The translations under genes were made by a program, and so were the position numbers. The notes below the pieces were generated by a model. The model saw only the letters and a list, made by a program, of their open reading frames with translations. It made no database searches and was not told the origin of the DNA. From Monocercomonoides exilis (lineage: Eukaryota > Preaxostyla > Oxymonadida > Polymastigidae), in the NCBI GenBank assembly GCA_001643675.2, contig LSRY02000018.1:434001-498000 (forward strand): a stretch of 64,000 nt of DNA, given 5' to 3'. This document shows positions 1 through 10,355 of this stretch, in pieces (within the stretch, counting starts at the first letter, position 1; the number at the start of each line of letters is the position of its first letter).

Positions 1-878
1 AAATAGTCAGCAATCTTTTCGACCTGAAATGGCCAATTGTGGCGAAAGACAGCGAAGAGAGTCTTCAAACGACCAAAATAACGCTCGACTATGACTCGCC
101 GCGATGCCAGCTGAGGAGTTCCGACAGGTTTCGTAATATATGCATCCAAATCAGCCCTCGCCCCGATGTATGCCGAGTCCGCAAGCACCTTTGAGCCCCC
201 AAGCTGCGCCTTAAATTGTGGGAAATGCTCCTTGAAGATAGAAAAGTCGTGTGTTGAGCCGGTGTGAATGGAACTGACAGTACTGGCTGTTCCGGTGCGC
301 GGGTTTACACCAACTTCAGCCTTTACGCAGTATATATGATGTTTCCCGCTGTAGAATTTTGTTCCAAACTGCAAGCTTCCAGCTGGTCTGTTGATTGGAA
401 GAACTGTGCAGTCAACCACAACACCCACATCTCTCATATCATCCGATCTATCTGGTCGAAATGTGATGAACAAATCGATCAGATTGACTTTTATATTTTG
501 AACAATGCTGTGAAGTAGTTTTATTGTTGAATTTTGTGTTTCATAAAAAGAAGAAACGAGAAAATGAGTGAAGGATGTTGATCCAAGATGCAAAAAATTC
601 AAAAGAAGAAAGAGTTGATCCTCAAATTTTTCAATTGTTTTTTCTTTCCCACGATGAAGAGGGATTTCTTTACTTAATAACTGATAGAGCAAATCAAATT
701 CAAAACGAGCAAATCCAGTGAGTCGGAAAAATGCATGAGTTTTATCAATTTTCATATATTTGCAAGCAGATTCGATAAGGGATTTTTTTGCAGGTGAAGG
801 AGTGATGTGCACTGGTGCAGTGATAGCATTTCTCTTTTCCACTCTCTCTAAAATGTCTAAAAAAGTTGATTGTGACAT
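1..878 (-). CDS. Harbinger/DDE_4-type transposase, 3' end beyond window
   Basis: Translating the minus strand from the ATG at 878 gives an uninterrupted frame of 292 codons that runs off the left edge. The N-terminus starts MSQSTFLDILERVEK. The catalytic core fits the DDE_Tnp_4/Harbinger superfamily: first Asp in VVDCTVLPIN, a GKHHIYCVKAEVGVNP block, second Asp in LADSAYIGA, and the Glu in IVERYFGRLKTLF. Such enzymes cut and paste DNA transposons in the nucleus. It is closely similar over its whole length to the broken copy at 5111-6127, and where that copy has TGA this one keeps CGA (Arg). About 45 C-terminal residues are missing because of the window edge. It may still be functional. I cannot see the left end of its element. 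Confidence 0.85.
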   Translation of the reverse strand, partial: MSQSTFLDILERVEKRNAITAPVHITPSPAKKSLIESACKYMKIDKTHAFFRLTGFARFEFDLLYQLLSKEIPLHRGKEKTIEKFEDQLFLLLNFLHLGSTSFTHFLVSSFYETQNSTIKLLHSIVQNIKVNLIDLFITFRPDRSDDMRDVGVVVDCTVLPINRPAGSLQFGTKFYSGKHHIYCVKAEVGVNPRTGTASTVSSIHTGSTHDFSIFKEHFPQFKAQLGGSKVLADSAYIGARADLDAYITKPVGTPQLASRRVIVERYFGRLKTLFAVFRHNWPFQVEKIADY

Positions 879-939
879 TTTGTGAAAAAAATAGAAACAA
901 GCAAGTGAAATGACCCTTTAAAGATATTTTTTTTTAAAG

Positions 940-1083
940 TGATCATGACACCCAGAATTGAAAACATCGGATGTGACTGAGTCACATCCAATTTGACTGT
1001 ATCTTAATGGTATTAGATCGATCTTATTGGATGTTGACCGATCTAATGCCACTTGACGCAGTCAAATGAATTAAGTTCTAGTA
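940..1083. repeat. Terminal region of Harbinger-like element 1
   Basis: This lies upstream of the transposase start. It contains the block ACACCCAGAATTGA (about 949-962), which recurs at about 2650, and ends with TTAAGTTCTA. The same ending, in the form CGTTTAAGTTCTA, closes the related regions at 2785 and 6316. I read it as the 5' inverted terminal region of the element carrying the transposase at 1-878. Exact element borders are inferred. Confidence 0.5.
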
Positions 1084-1783
1084 GTCGGTGTGGAAACCCG
1101 AGCCAGGGAGGAAACCCGAGCCAGTGATCTTTTTTCAAATATTTTTTATTTTTTTCATCGATGAACAATTTGAAAAAAAACGAAATAATTTCACATTTCA
1201 ATACATATGAATATGCTGGTATGCATGTGGTTTTCGTGTTTCTTTTTTGAATGTATCTATGAAAAAAAATTATTTTTGATCATAAATTTTTTTGTGTGAA
1301 AATTTTTACTAATTTTGAAGAAGAAAAATTTTCACAATTTGTCATCATTTTTGTATATTATACACACATACAATTCATTTACGCGTGTTTTCAATTTTCT
1401 TCAGTGGCTGAATGAGAAATGAAAAATTTTCTATGTAATTAATTCGACTTTTCACACAGCCACTGAAGAAAATTGAAAACACGCGTAAATGAATTGTATG
1501 TGTGTATAATATACAAAAATGATGACAAATTGTGAAAATTTTTCTTCTTCAAAATTAGTAAAAATTTTCACACAAAAAAATTTATGATCAAAAATAATTT
1601 TTTTTCATAGATACATTCAAAAAAGAAACACGAAAACCACATGCATACCAGCATATTCATATGTATTGAAATGTGAAATTATTTCGTTTTTTTTCAAATT
1701 GTTCATCGATGAAAAAAATAAAAAATATTTGAAAAAAGATCACTGGCTCGGGTTTCCTCCCTGGCTCGGGTTTCCACCCCAAC
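1084..1783. mobile_element. Palindromic TA-flanked element P1
   Basis: The arms 1090-1410 and 1457-1777 (321 bp each) are reverse complements, matching wherever I compared them, around a 46-bp loop. TA dinucleotides flank it at 1082-1083 and 1784-1785, as expected for Tc1/mariner-type insertion. Six bases inside the TA each arm begins with two adjacent copies of one 18-bp unit: GTGGAAACCCGAGCCAGG at 1090-1107 and GAGGAAACCCGAGCCAGT at 1108-1125, followed by GATC. There is no coding capacity. It belongs to the same family as the element at 2786-3413. It is probably a non-autonomous (MITE-like) element moved by an enzyme encoded elsewhere. Confidence 0.8.
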
Positions 1784-2785
1784 TAAGTAGACCTTAAACG
1801 AATTGAGCGGCTCAATTTGAATTGACAAAGTCAAAACGTTTTTAGTTTGTTTTATTGGTTTTGACTCAATCAATTCGGTTTTCCCTCAATCTTTTTTGTG
1901 ATCAAAAAATCAAAAATTATGTATCAATTTTGATCATAACTATTTGATGTTTTTTCTATTTTCGGTTTGAAAACAGCTTGTTTTCAGTTATTTTTAAATA
2001 TGTGAATCTTTAATATATTATTAATACATTTGCGTTAGGTTTTTTTTGGATCATAAATAATATGTCAATAGTTTTGTTTCTGACGTTTTTATTTGTTGAT
2101 CGTTTGGAAAATGGCTTTTAATATTCAAACATTAGTTTTTTAGTATTTTGAAAGGTGGAAATGTTTGTTATTTCCTTTCTTTTATTTCAGTTTTATTTTG
2201 AGAACATGTTTTTGATTTGACAATTGTTTTCATGAAGCCTTTTTTGAATAACAAACAATTTAAGTGATATTTATTCTTTTTTTCATTTAAAATGTTTGTT
2301 TAAAGCTATGTCAGAGTTATTAGAAACTTTTTTGTTGTAACTGTCGTTTTTTTTCTTTTCTTTTCAATAATGTTTATTATTTTTGATTCTTTAATGATCA
2401 TTAAATTTTTTTTCGCTTCATAACTATTTATTATTAACAAAAAAATGAAAAGAACAGAATAACTTTACGAAATAATGTTTTTTTCAAATAAAAATTGAAA
2501 TATGAAGAATTTTGAAAAAGTCAAAACATTGAAACTTTCGTATTTTTTAAAGGAAATAATTTTTATAATAATTCTTATATTATATTATTCATGTATTGAT
2601 GAAAAATTGACAAAAACATAACTCTTTATTTTATTGATTTTCATGTGATCATACACCCAGAATTGAATCAATCGGTCTTGACTCAATCAAAACGGTTTTG
2701 AGTCAAACTTTTTGGTTTTATGAACCACTAATTGGTATTTGATTGAGCTAACGGGTATTGATTAAGTAATTTCGTTTAAGTTCTA
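1784..2785. mobile_element. Transposase-less relative of the Harbinger-like element
   Basis: About 1.0 kb of AT-rich DNA with inverted ends related to the flanking transposons. The left end reads TAGACCTTAAACGAATTGAG and the right end, in reverse complement, TAGAACTTAAACGAAATTAC. The right portion repeats the ACACCCAGAATTGA block and a GACTCAATCA / TGATTGAGTC short palindrome. No open frame of note is present. It is probably an internally deleted, non-autonomous copy. Borders are inferred from end similarity. Confidence 0.5.
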
Positions 2786-3413
2786 GTGAGGGAGGAAACC
2801 CGGGCCGGGGAGGAAACCCGGGCCAGTGATCATTTTATAAAATATTTTTCAATTTTTTCGTCGACAAACAATTTTCAAAAAATGAAATTAATCCATATAA
2901 TAATACATGTGAATATGCAGGTGTGTGTATTTTTTGGTGAAAATTTTATAAAATTTTGAAGAAGAAGAATTTTTCATTTAGTCATCATTTTTGTATATTA
3001 CTCACACATACAATTCATTTACACATGATTTCAATTCTCTTCAGAGGCTTGTTGTGTAATATGAGAAATTAACCCGTTTCGCAACAAGCCTCTGAAGAGA
3101 ATTGAAATCATGTGTAAATGAATTGTATGTGTGAGTAATATACAAAAATGATGACTAAATGAAAAAATTCTTCTTCTTCAAAATTTTATAAAAATTTTCA
3201 CTGAAAAAAATTTTTGATCAAAAATAATTTTTTTTCAAAGATTCATGTAACAAAGAAATACGAAAACCATACACACACCTGCATATTCACATGTATTATT
3301 ATATGGATTAATTTCATTTTTTGAAAATTGTTTGTCGACGAAAAAATTGAAAAATATTTTATAAAATGATCACTGGCCCGGGTTTCCTCCCCGGCCCGGG
3401 TTTCCTCCCTCAC
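2786..3413. mobile_element. Palindromic TA-flanked element P2
   Basis: Same family as P1 but diverged. Arms 2786-3054 and 3082-3413 are inverted copies. The left arm lacks about 63 bp present in the right arm. TA flanks are at 2784-2785 and 3414-3415. Six bases inside, the doubled unit reads GAGGAAACCCGGGCCGGG (2792-2809) and GAGGAAACCCGGGCCAGT (2810-2827), then GATC. The arms share with P1 a stretch spelling CATACAATTCATTTAC and a CTTCAG-x-GGCT block beside the loop. Non-coding. Confidence 0.8.
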
Positions 3414-4275
3414 TAAAGAACCGAAACGATATGGCCATGTAATAACGTATTGTGAACGTCAAATCAATTTAGATCTTACTATTTCGTAGCGATTAATTCA
3501 CAACGGTTGTGGTTTAATTACGACGGGCTGTATCACGGATTTTTGGAAATGATGTTTGTTGATCATATATTTTTCTTTTTTTCCATTTTTAAAAAATAAC
3601 GTTTCAAATATAAACAGCATAAAGATATGTTTTGTATTATTGAATTTTGAATGTTTATTCATGATCATTATGTTCAACTTTTTTTCAGATCTTACGATTT
3701 TTTAAAAATATCATTTTTTTGACTTATCAAGGAAGAAAACATAACCTACATCGGAAGTTCGATGTGAATTTGCTTTTTTAATGAAAGTGTCCGCGAAACA
3801 AAGATTCACAGAAATGTTTTTTTCTTATAAAAAAAACTTTTGCGTTGAATATCACTAATAACATTTTTTCATATCATTTTTGGTTTTGAACGTACAACAA
3901 AGTTCTCTTTTTTTAAGTTATTTTTTCAAACAAGAATCGTTTTTTTAAATAATTGTTAGTTGTTTATTAAGTTAAATAATTGATGAAATATATACTAAAA
4001 GGAGATGGGAAAACTTTTGGAGAAAAAGCAAACGAAATTCATAAAAGAATTTGAGAAAAGATATTAATTCCGATGAAAAATATATAAAGGACAATTATTT
4101 AAGAACTGTTAACATTCAAAAGATACTCGAGAACAGTTTGCTTGTGTTGGTATTGTTTTGAACTGGGAACTTTTTGATTTTTGCAGGATTTTTCTGGTGC
4201 TTTTGTAATACACAAACAATTGTTGTCAGGAGTCTGGCTGTGTTCTGTTTGAATAAACTGAGTGGAAGAAGGAGG

Positions 4276-4935
4276 TCAGATGGAGGAATGATGGCAGTGT
4301 ATTTTCTTTGAAGGCATTAATTGTTCCAGATTGAGAGATCGTGGTTGCGATAATGAACTTGAAGGTCTTTGCTTTCCCAATGTTGGTTGAGACGAATGAA
4401 AACTTGGATGAGTTTCAATTGCACTTGACGTTGATGGTAGAGAAAAAATTGAAGGTGGAGAAGAAGTGAAATGAGAGGTGTTAGTGGAAATCACTCGTTC
4501 ATTCATAAATGTTTCTTGTGATGATTGCAGCTCAGATGAATGAGAAGGTATTGTTTGATCCGAAATAAGAATTGTTGTTGGAGGTTGTGGAGATGCAGAT
4601 GAAGCTGGTTGAGTTGTTGATGAAGATGAGGTTTCATTTGAAGAAGAAGAAAGGTTTTGTATATGTGGGAATAGAACAGAAGAAGAATTAGCTTATGCTG
4701 AAGTTGAAAAAGAAGAATTATATGAAGAAAAAAGTTGCTTGGCAGACTTCCATTGATTAGGAAGCAGCCATTTAAAAGAAAAATCAATATCATCTGAAAC
4801 AAAACCTTCATCGCTTTCAGAAATCGATGAAATTCGAGTATCTTCATTCAAAGTTGTCACCACTTTCTGATCTTAACTGCTTTTGCAATTTTTTTCATTG
4901 ATCTGTGCATGAGGTTCAGTTGTTGCATCAGCTGA
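4276..4935 (-). pseudogene. Second (accessory) ORF of the defective transposon
   Basis: One reading frame on the minus strand from about 4935 to the stop at 4276 encodes a Ser/Thr/Pro-rich protein interrupted by at least two TAA stops (one after NCKSS, one after FSTSA). Recognisable non-repetitive parts are DDIDFSFKWLLPNQWKSAK and a tail ending in LEQLMPSKKIHCHHSSI. Its position inside the transposon suggests the accessory protein of a Harbinger element, but I cannot see a clear SANT/Myb helix pattern, so the function is only inferred from context. Confidence 0.4.
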
Positions 4936-5110
4936 ATAAAAAAATTAATATGGTATTTGAAAAAAATAAAAATTTAATTGTTAACATAAATAAAGTCAAT
5001 ATGGGTAAAATATGAAAATTCAAACTATCTTCAAGTGCATGTAAAGATGTTACACTTGAAGTTGGAATTGAACTTGGGTTCAATCGATTAAGTAATCTGG
5101 CTCTGTATTT

Positions 5111-6127
5111 TTAATTTGTTAGTTCCTTTTTCTGTCTTTTTTCCTCAACTTTTGTAATTAGATTAGAGAGGAAAAGTTGATTAGCCTCGAAATCTGCCTC
5201 CGATAATGGGTTTTGCAATATGTGATAATTTGTTAAACAGCATGCGACGTAAAAGTATTCAGCAATTGAAGAAATCTTTAAGGGCCAAGGTCGACGAAAG
5301 ATTGTGAATAATGTTTTCAAACGACCAAAAAAGCGTTCGACGATTTCTCAATGTGCTGCAAGCTTTGGTGTCCCAACAGGTTTGGTTATTATTGCTCTAA
5401 ATTCACTTTCAGCACCAATATAATCCGAATCTGCCATGATTTTTCCTCCTTCCAAACGTGCTGCGAATTGAGAGTAATGCTCACGAAACATGACATAGTC
5501 GTGAACTGCTCCGCCATGAACCTTGCTAACTGAACTTGCAGTTCCTGTTTTTGGATTCACTCCCACTTCAACTTTTGCACAATAAATTTTGTGTTTTCCA
5601 CTGAAGCAATCGCTTCCACAATTAAATTCTTTTCCTGTTTTGTTTACCGGTAAAACTGTACAGTCCAAAACAAGTGCCACCTCCTCCATTCCATGAATTC
5701 TGTCAGGTCTAAACGTGAGAAACACATCAAATAAAAAAACTTTGATGGATTGCAAGATCGAATGAATTAGTCTAAGAGTTGCATCTTGCGTTTTTTGAAA
5801 TGGTGAGGTGATGAGATGAGAAACAGTTGGTGATCCAAAATGAAAAATATTTAATAACAAGAATAACTGATCGTCCAATTTTTCAATAACTCTTCGTTTA
5901 CCCGGATGAGGGAATATTACAGGTTGAACCAGACGAACAAGAAGATCAAACTCACTCTTTGTGAAACCAGTCATTCTGAAAAAGCCCAAATCTTTGTTAG
6001 TGAATTTGGACAATGCGTTTTCAATCAATGACAGTTTCTTTTCTTCCTCTTTTTGGTGAGTATTTTTCGGAAGAACATTTCTTTCTTCAACATGAGTAAA
6101 AATATCCAAAAAATTAGATTGACTCAT
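5111..6127 (-). pseudogene. Harbinger/DDE_4-type transposase with one premature TGA
   Basis: Starts at ATG 6127 (MSQSNFLDIFTHVEERN) and reads open for 259 codons to a TGA at 5348-5350, then continues in the same frame to a stop at 5111 (339 codons in all). DDE residues are in place: Asp in LVLDCTVLPVN, Asp in IMADSDYIGA, and Glu in IVERFFGRLKTLF, the last lying after the stop. The intact copy at 1-878 has CGA where this one has TGA, so a single C-to-T change explains the loss. The product would lack the third catalytic residue. The C-terminal part, ending in VEEKRQKKELTN, supplies what is missing from the edge copy. Confidence 0.85.
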
Positions 6128-6317
6128 TTTTAGAATAACATTGAAAGAATTGATCGAATGAATACATTATTTGGAAAAATTTTTGTGATCCCCTTGTCCC
6201 ACTTTTGATTTAATTCATCGTGAACGAATCAAAACGTTTTTTCTTTGATTTTTTTGTTTTAGCACTTGATAAAAAGAGGCTTATGAAAATAATAACAATT
6301 GACGATAACACAACGTT

Positions 6318-7039
6318 TAAGTTCTACAAAAAGATGAAAGTGGATTAATTTTCATATTAGTGAATTTGTTCACGAAATGTTTTTTTATAAGAATATTAAT
6401 GTTTGACAATCGTTAGAAAATTTATTTTTTTTTAGATACAGTTTTTGTTTTTTTTATTTCTGTTTTTAAATTTTTATTTTTATTTCAATTTTAAAATTTG
6501 TTTCACATATTGAAAAGTGAGAACTGTTTGATTATCAATAATTACAGATCATCTCAATTTAATATTCAGTTTTCTTTAATGACAGAAGTGAATTTGTTTT
6601 GTACCTAATTATTCGAATAAAATTTGCAGATTCAAAAATTTTTGTTCGATGGTTAATTTTCAATTGTGGGTTATTAAAAGAGATCAAAACAATCTACAAA
6701 TTCAAAAACCTGATTTATAAACAAAATGGTAATTTTTAAAAAGAGCAGCACAAATAATCAAATTGTTATCAAATTATCGTTTTGACTCTTTTTCAATGAT
6801 ATTTGAAATTTTGGGATATTTTTATTGAAAAATCACCTTTGATCAAAAAATAAAATCCTTGTTATTATGTTTTTTCTGAGATTTCAAAAAATTCAAAAAC
6901 TTTAAAGATATGATATAAATTATTTCTTTTCATTTTTATAACAACATTTATTGTGAAATAATACGTTATTGGTTGGATGATGACTTGAAGTTTTCCGAAA
7001 TTGAATCACAGTATAAACAGGATATATTTTCTTCGAATA
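6318..7039. other. AT-rich intergenic stretch
   Basis: Very AT-rich, with homopolymer runs and no open frame, RNA gene or repeat that I recognise. Confidence 0.6.
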
Positions 7040-7732
7040 CAGTCAAAACCTGATATTGTCATATCGAATACAATTTCATTCGTTTGTTGTCACATTTTTA
7101 CGATACACAGACATTTTTTGCTAGTTTTTTATTCATTTTCCACAGGATATAAATACTGGGCTGAAAATATATAATCACATTTTTTTATATTATGTGTGTT
7201 TTTTCAATGAAAAATCGATTTTTTGATCAAAAATTTCTAATTTTCACTTTTTCAAAAATGTGCTTGAATAAGAAATAATAATTTATATGGGTGATTCTTT
7301 TTGAAAAGTCACAAATGTTAAATTAACAAATAAATCCAAAATGTCATGTTTTGCTATATGTTTTGTTTACAAATATCAAACTTCACTAAAATGGAATCTA
7401 TCGCTTCAAAATGCTATTTCAAACATTCTTGAGGAGATTTGTGAGCTGAAACAGAAATTTGAGCAAAACAAGAAATTTTTGATATATTTGAAAATTGAAC
7501 ATTTGTGACTTTTCAAAAAGAATCACCCATATTTAAGAAAAAATTAATATCGCAAGTGAAAAATGCGTTTGTTTGAAGAATTTACAAATATTAAAAATCT
7601 GACCCAACAATAATTAATTTATAAATTGTTTTTTTCTTTTTTGTGAGTGAAGTATCATCGTATGTTATCACAATCGGATATAGTCGCAAAAAGTCGTTCA
7701 AAACGCGATGTTATTATACCCGATTTTGACTG
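7040..7732. mobile_element. CAGT-ended TA-flanked element B1 (pogo/mariner-like MITE)
   Basis: Bounded by TA on both sides (7038-7039 and 7733-7734), with inverted ends CAGTCAAAACCTGATATTG on the left and, in reverse complement, CAGTCAAAATCGGGTATAA on the right. Ends starting CAGT next to a TA target are typical of Tc1/mariner/pogo elements. A second, more decayed copy lies at 61226-61616, sharing the GGGCTGAAAATATATAATC and AAGTGAAAAATGCGTTT blocks. This copy is interrupted by a smaller element at 7288-7529. No transposase is encoded. Confidence 0.7.
7288..7529. mobile_element. Small MITE nested in element B1
   Basis: Inverted ends of about 32 bp: TGGGTGATTCTTTTTGAAAA on the left from 7288, and its reverse complement ending at 7529. 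TA lies on both sides (7286-7287, 7530-7531). The B copy at 61 kb lacks this 242-bp block at the matching position, which shows it was inserted after B1. It is non-coding. A weak relative of the left end may lie at about 61008 (GTTATTCTTTTTGATAAGTC). Confidence 0.75.
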
Positions 7733-7780
7733 TAATCCCATTTTTACAATGAAAAGGAACAAAAACTTAATTCTGAATTA

Positions 7781-9685
7781 CCATTGGTAGAAAACCAGGT
7801 AGTTAGTGGAAAACCCGGCAGTTGGTTATTCGAAATTGTCAATTTTTTCAACGTTAAAGTCATCTCAATTAATTTTAAACATTTTTATATTTGTTTTGAA
7901 AGGTGTTTGCGATAAAATATTTAATGATTGCAGAAAAAAACTTTTCGAAATTTGGAGAGAAAGTTATTAACTTTCATTTGATCAAAACCATTAAAATATG
8001 AAAAGCATGCCAAAAACTCAGCTACAGCGTGTTGTTCATGTCTGTCAATAATATTTCATTAAGCAATTAATAACAAATTATATTTCTCTCACTATACATC
8101 AATTTTTTTTAGTGAACGAGCACACAGGCAACATGTTTTGATTGGAGCGTGCTTTTTGGTTGCAGGCTTTCCAAAAGAAAGGTTACAGTTTGTTATTTTT
8201 TGTACTATGTTTATTTTTTTTATAATTTGTGATGTAATTAATTAAATTCTTTAAAAGAAATTGTTTATAGCAATATTGTTCGACGTGAGTATTTTTGAAG
8301 TTTATGATGTTTAATTTGTGTAACAGTGGATGATACTTTGGTTTTGAATTACTAATACTAACTTCTAATTGTAATTAAAAATGTGATTTGTTTAAATAAG
8401 TATTGATTGTTAATTTTGAAAAATATTATCATTTGTAATTTCTTCAATTCTTTTTATATACAATTATTTATCTTTTTCTGTTATTAAATTTCTTGAATTC
8501 AAACTCAATACATTATGTCTATTGTTTTTATATTTCAAAATTCTTTTTTATCACATAAATATAAGATAAATATATTTGTTTCATATTTTAACAATTTTTT
8601 TTTAGACAACAAGAATTCAGTAGTTTAAATGTTTATAATCAATTCTGAAGTGAATATTAGTGAAATGAACATAAAAAGAAATTACAAAAATTATTTATTA
8701 TTAAGTATGTTCATGAATAAATTCGAAAATAAAGAAAAATGAGATTTCTTTTACAGAACATAAAAAACGTCATCTGTTTTTGTAATTCGTAATTCACGTT
8801 ACAATATAAATATATTATGAACCAACAGAATTTACAAAATTTGATAAATAATTCTTGTTGTCTAAAAAAAATTGTTAAAATATGAAACAAATATATTTAT
8901 CTTATATTTATGTGATAAAAAAGAATTTTGAAATATAAAAACAATAGACATAATGTATTGAGTTTGAATTCAAGAAATTTAATAACAGAAAAAGATAAAT
9001 AATTGTATATAAAAAGAATTGAAGAAATTACAAATGATAATATTTTTCAAAATTAACAATCAATACTTATTTAAACAAATCACATTTTTAATTACAATTA
9101 GAAGTTAGTATTAGTAATTCAAAACCAAAGTATCATCCACTGTTACACAAATTAAACATCATAAACTTCAAAAATACTCACGTCGAACAATATTGCTATA
9201 AACAATTTCTTTTAAAGAATTTAATTAATTACATCACAAATTATAAAAAAAATAAACATAGTACAAAAAATAACAAACTGTAACCTTTCTTTTGGAAAGC
9301 CTGCAACCAAAAAGCACGCTCCAATCAAAACATGTTGCCTGTGTGCTCGTTCACTAAAAAAAATTGATGTATAGTGAGAGAAATATAATTTGTTATTAAT
9401 TGCTTAATGAAATATTATTGACAGACATGAACAACACGCTGTAGCTGAGTTTTTGGCATGCTTTTCATATTTTAATGGTTTTGATCAAATGAAAGTTAAT
9501 AACTTTCTCTCCAAATTTCGAAAAGTTTTTTTCTGCAATCATTAAATATTTTATCGCAAACACCTTTCAAAACAAATATAAAAATGTTTAAAATTAATTG
9601 AGATGACTTTAACGTTGAAAAAATTGACAATTTCGAATAACCAACTGCCGGGTTTTCCACTAACTACCTGGTTTTCTACCAATGG
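7781..9685. mobile_element. Large palindromic TA-flanked element P4 (1.9 kb)
   Basis: Arms 7781-8617 and 8850-9685 (about 837 bp each) are reverse complements with a single one-base length difference in a T/A run. The loop is 232 bp (8618-8849). TA flanks sit at 7779-7780 and 9686-9687. Six bases inside the TA the arm begins with two adjacent 19-bp units, GTAGAAAACCAGGTAGTTA (7787-7805) and GTGGAAAACCCGGCAGTTG (7806-7824). The layout equals that of P1 and P2 although the arms are unrelated. No ORF is apparent in arms or loop. The arm similarity implies recent origin or ongoing homogenisation. Confidence 0.8.
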
Positions 9686-9955
9686 TATTTGATTTTTAAA
9701 AAGTTGACTGTTCATGTTTTTCAATTTTTCAAATAGAATGGGCTATGTTCATAATTGAACAGGTTCTATATTTATTTCAAAATAGAACAATTCAGGTCCA
9801 CAAAATGTGACATTGGCAAAAGGGGGTAATTCAGCTAGGAATGATTTTTTTCTTGAAAACACCTGAAACTGTATCGAAAATGAGCTTTATGATCTCATTA
9901 ATTAAGATCAGTTATTAAATTCTATTAAAAAATAAAATTATCTACCAACGAAATA

Positions 9956-10353
9956 CAGATATCGCATAAAATACCGGACATCGCACAAAATACCGGACAA
10001 GATCGATTTCTCAATAACTGCAAGAGGAATATTTCTTGCAATTTTTCTAAAAGTATTTCTCATCAATACAAACTCAATTGATAAACGAGATTTTCAAAAT
10101 TGCTTCATATGTGCTCAAAGAAAATTGTTTTTAAAATCTCGGAGAGAAAATTAAACTCCTATTTTCCCAAAATTTCGATAATCATTTTCTCTGAGCACAT
10201 ATGAAGCAATTTTGAAAGTCTCGTTTATCAATTGAGTTTGTATTGATGAGAAATACTTTTAGAAAAATTGCAAGAAATATTCCTCTTGCAGTTATTGAGA
10301 AATCGATCTTGTCCGGTATTTTGTGCGATGTCCGGTATTTTATGCGATATCTG
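9956..10353. mobile_element. Palindromic TA-flanked element P5 (0.4 kb)
   Basis: Arms 9956-10125 and 10184-10353 are nearly perfect reverse complements around a 58-bp centre. TA flanks are at 9954-9955 and 10354-10355. Five bases inside the TA come two adjacent 19-bp units, ATCGCATAAAATACCGGAC (9961-9979) and ATCGCACAAAATACCGGAC (9980-9998), followed by AAGATCG. Its sequence is unrelated to P1, P2 and P4 apart from this architecture. Non-coding. Confidence 0.8.
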
Positions 10354-10355
10354 TA

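Larger units (their letters stand above)
3414..6317 (-). mobile_element. Harbinger-like transposon, defective copy
   Basis: A 2.9-kb unit containing a broken transposase (5111-6127) and a second broken ORF (4276-4935), both on the minus strand. The two-gene layout is usual for Harbinger elements, where a DNA-binding accessory protein accompanies the transposase. The right end CGTTTAAGTTCTA (6305-6317) matches the ends at 1080 and 2785. The left end AGAACCGAAACG (about 3418) resembles its inverse only loosely. Stretches 3420-4270 and 6130-6300 are AT-rich and show no gene. Confidence 0.55.

Noticed and set aside
264-518. Plus-strand frame opposite the first transposase
   Set aside because: It is the shadow of the minus-strand transposase, whose DDE motifs and similarity to the second copy are clear.
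1084-10353. Palindromes as assembly artefacts
   Set aside because: Four separate cases have unequal loops, TA flanks and the same terminal layout; artefactual inversions would not show these shared borders.
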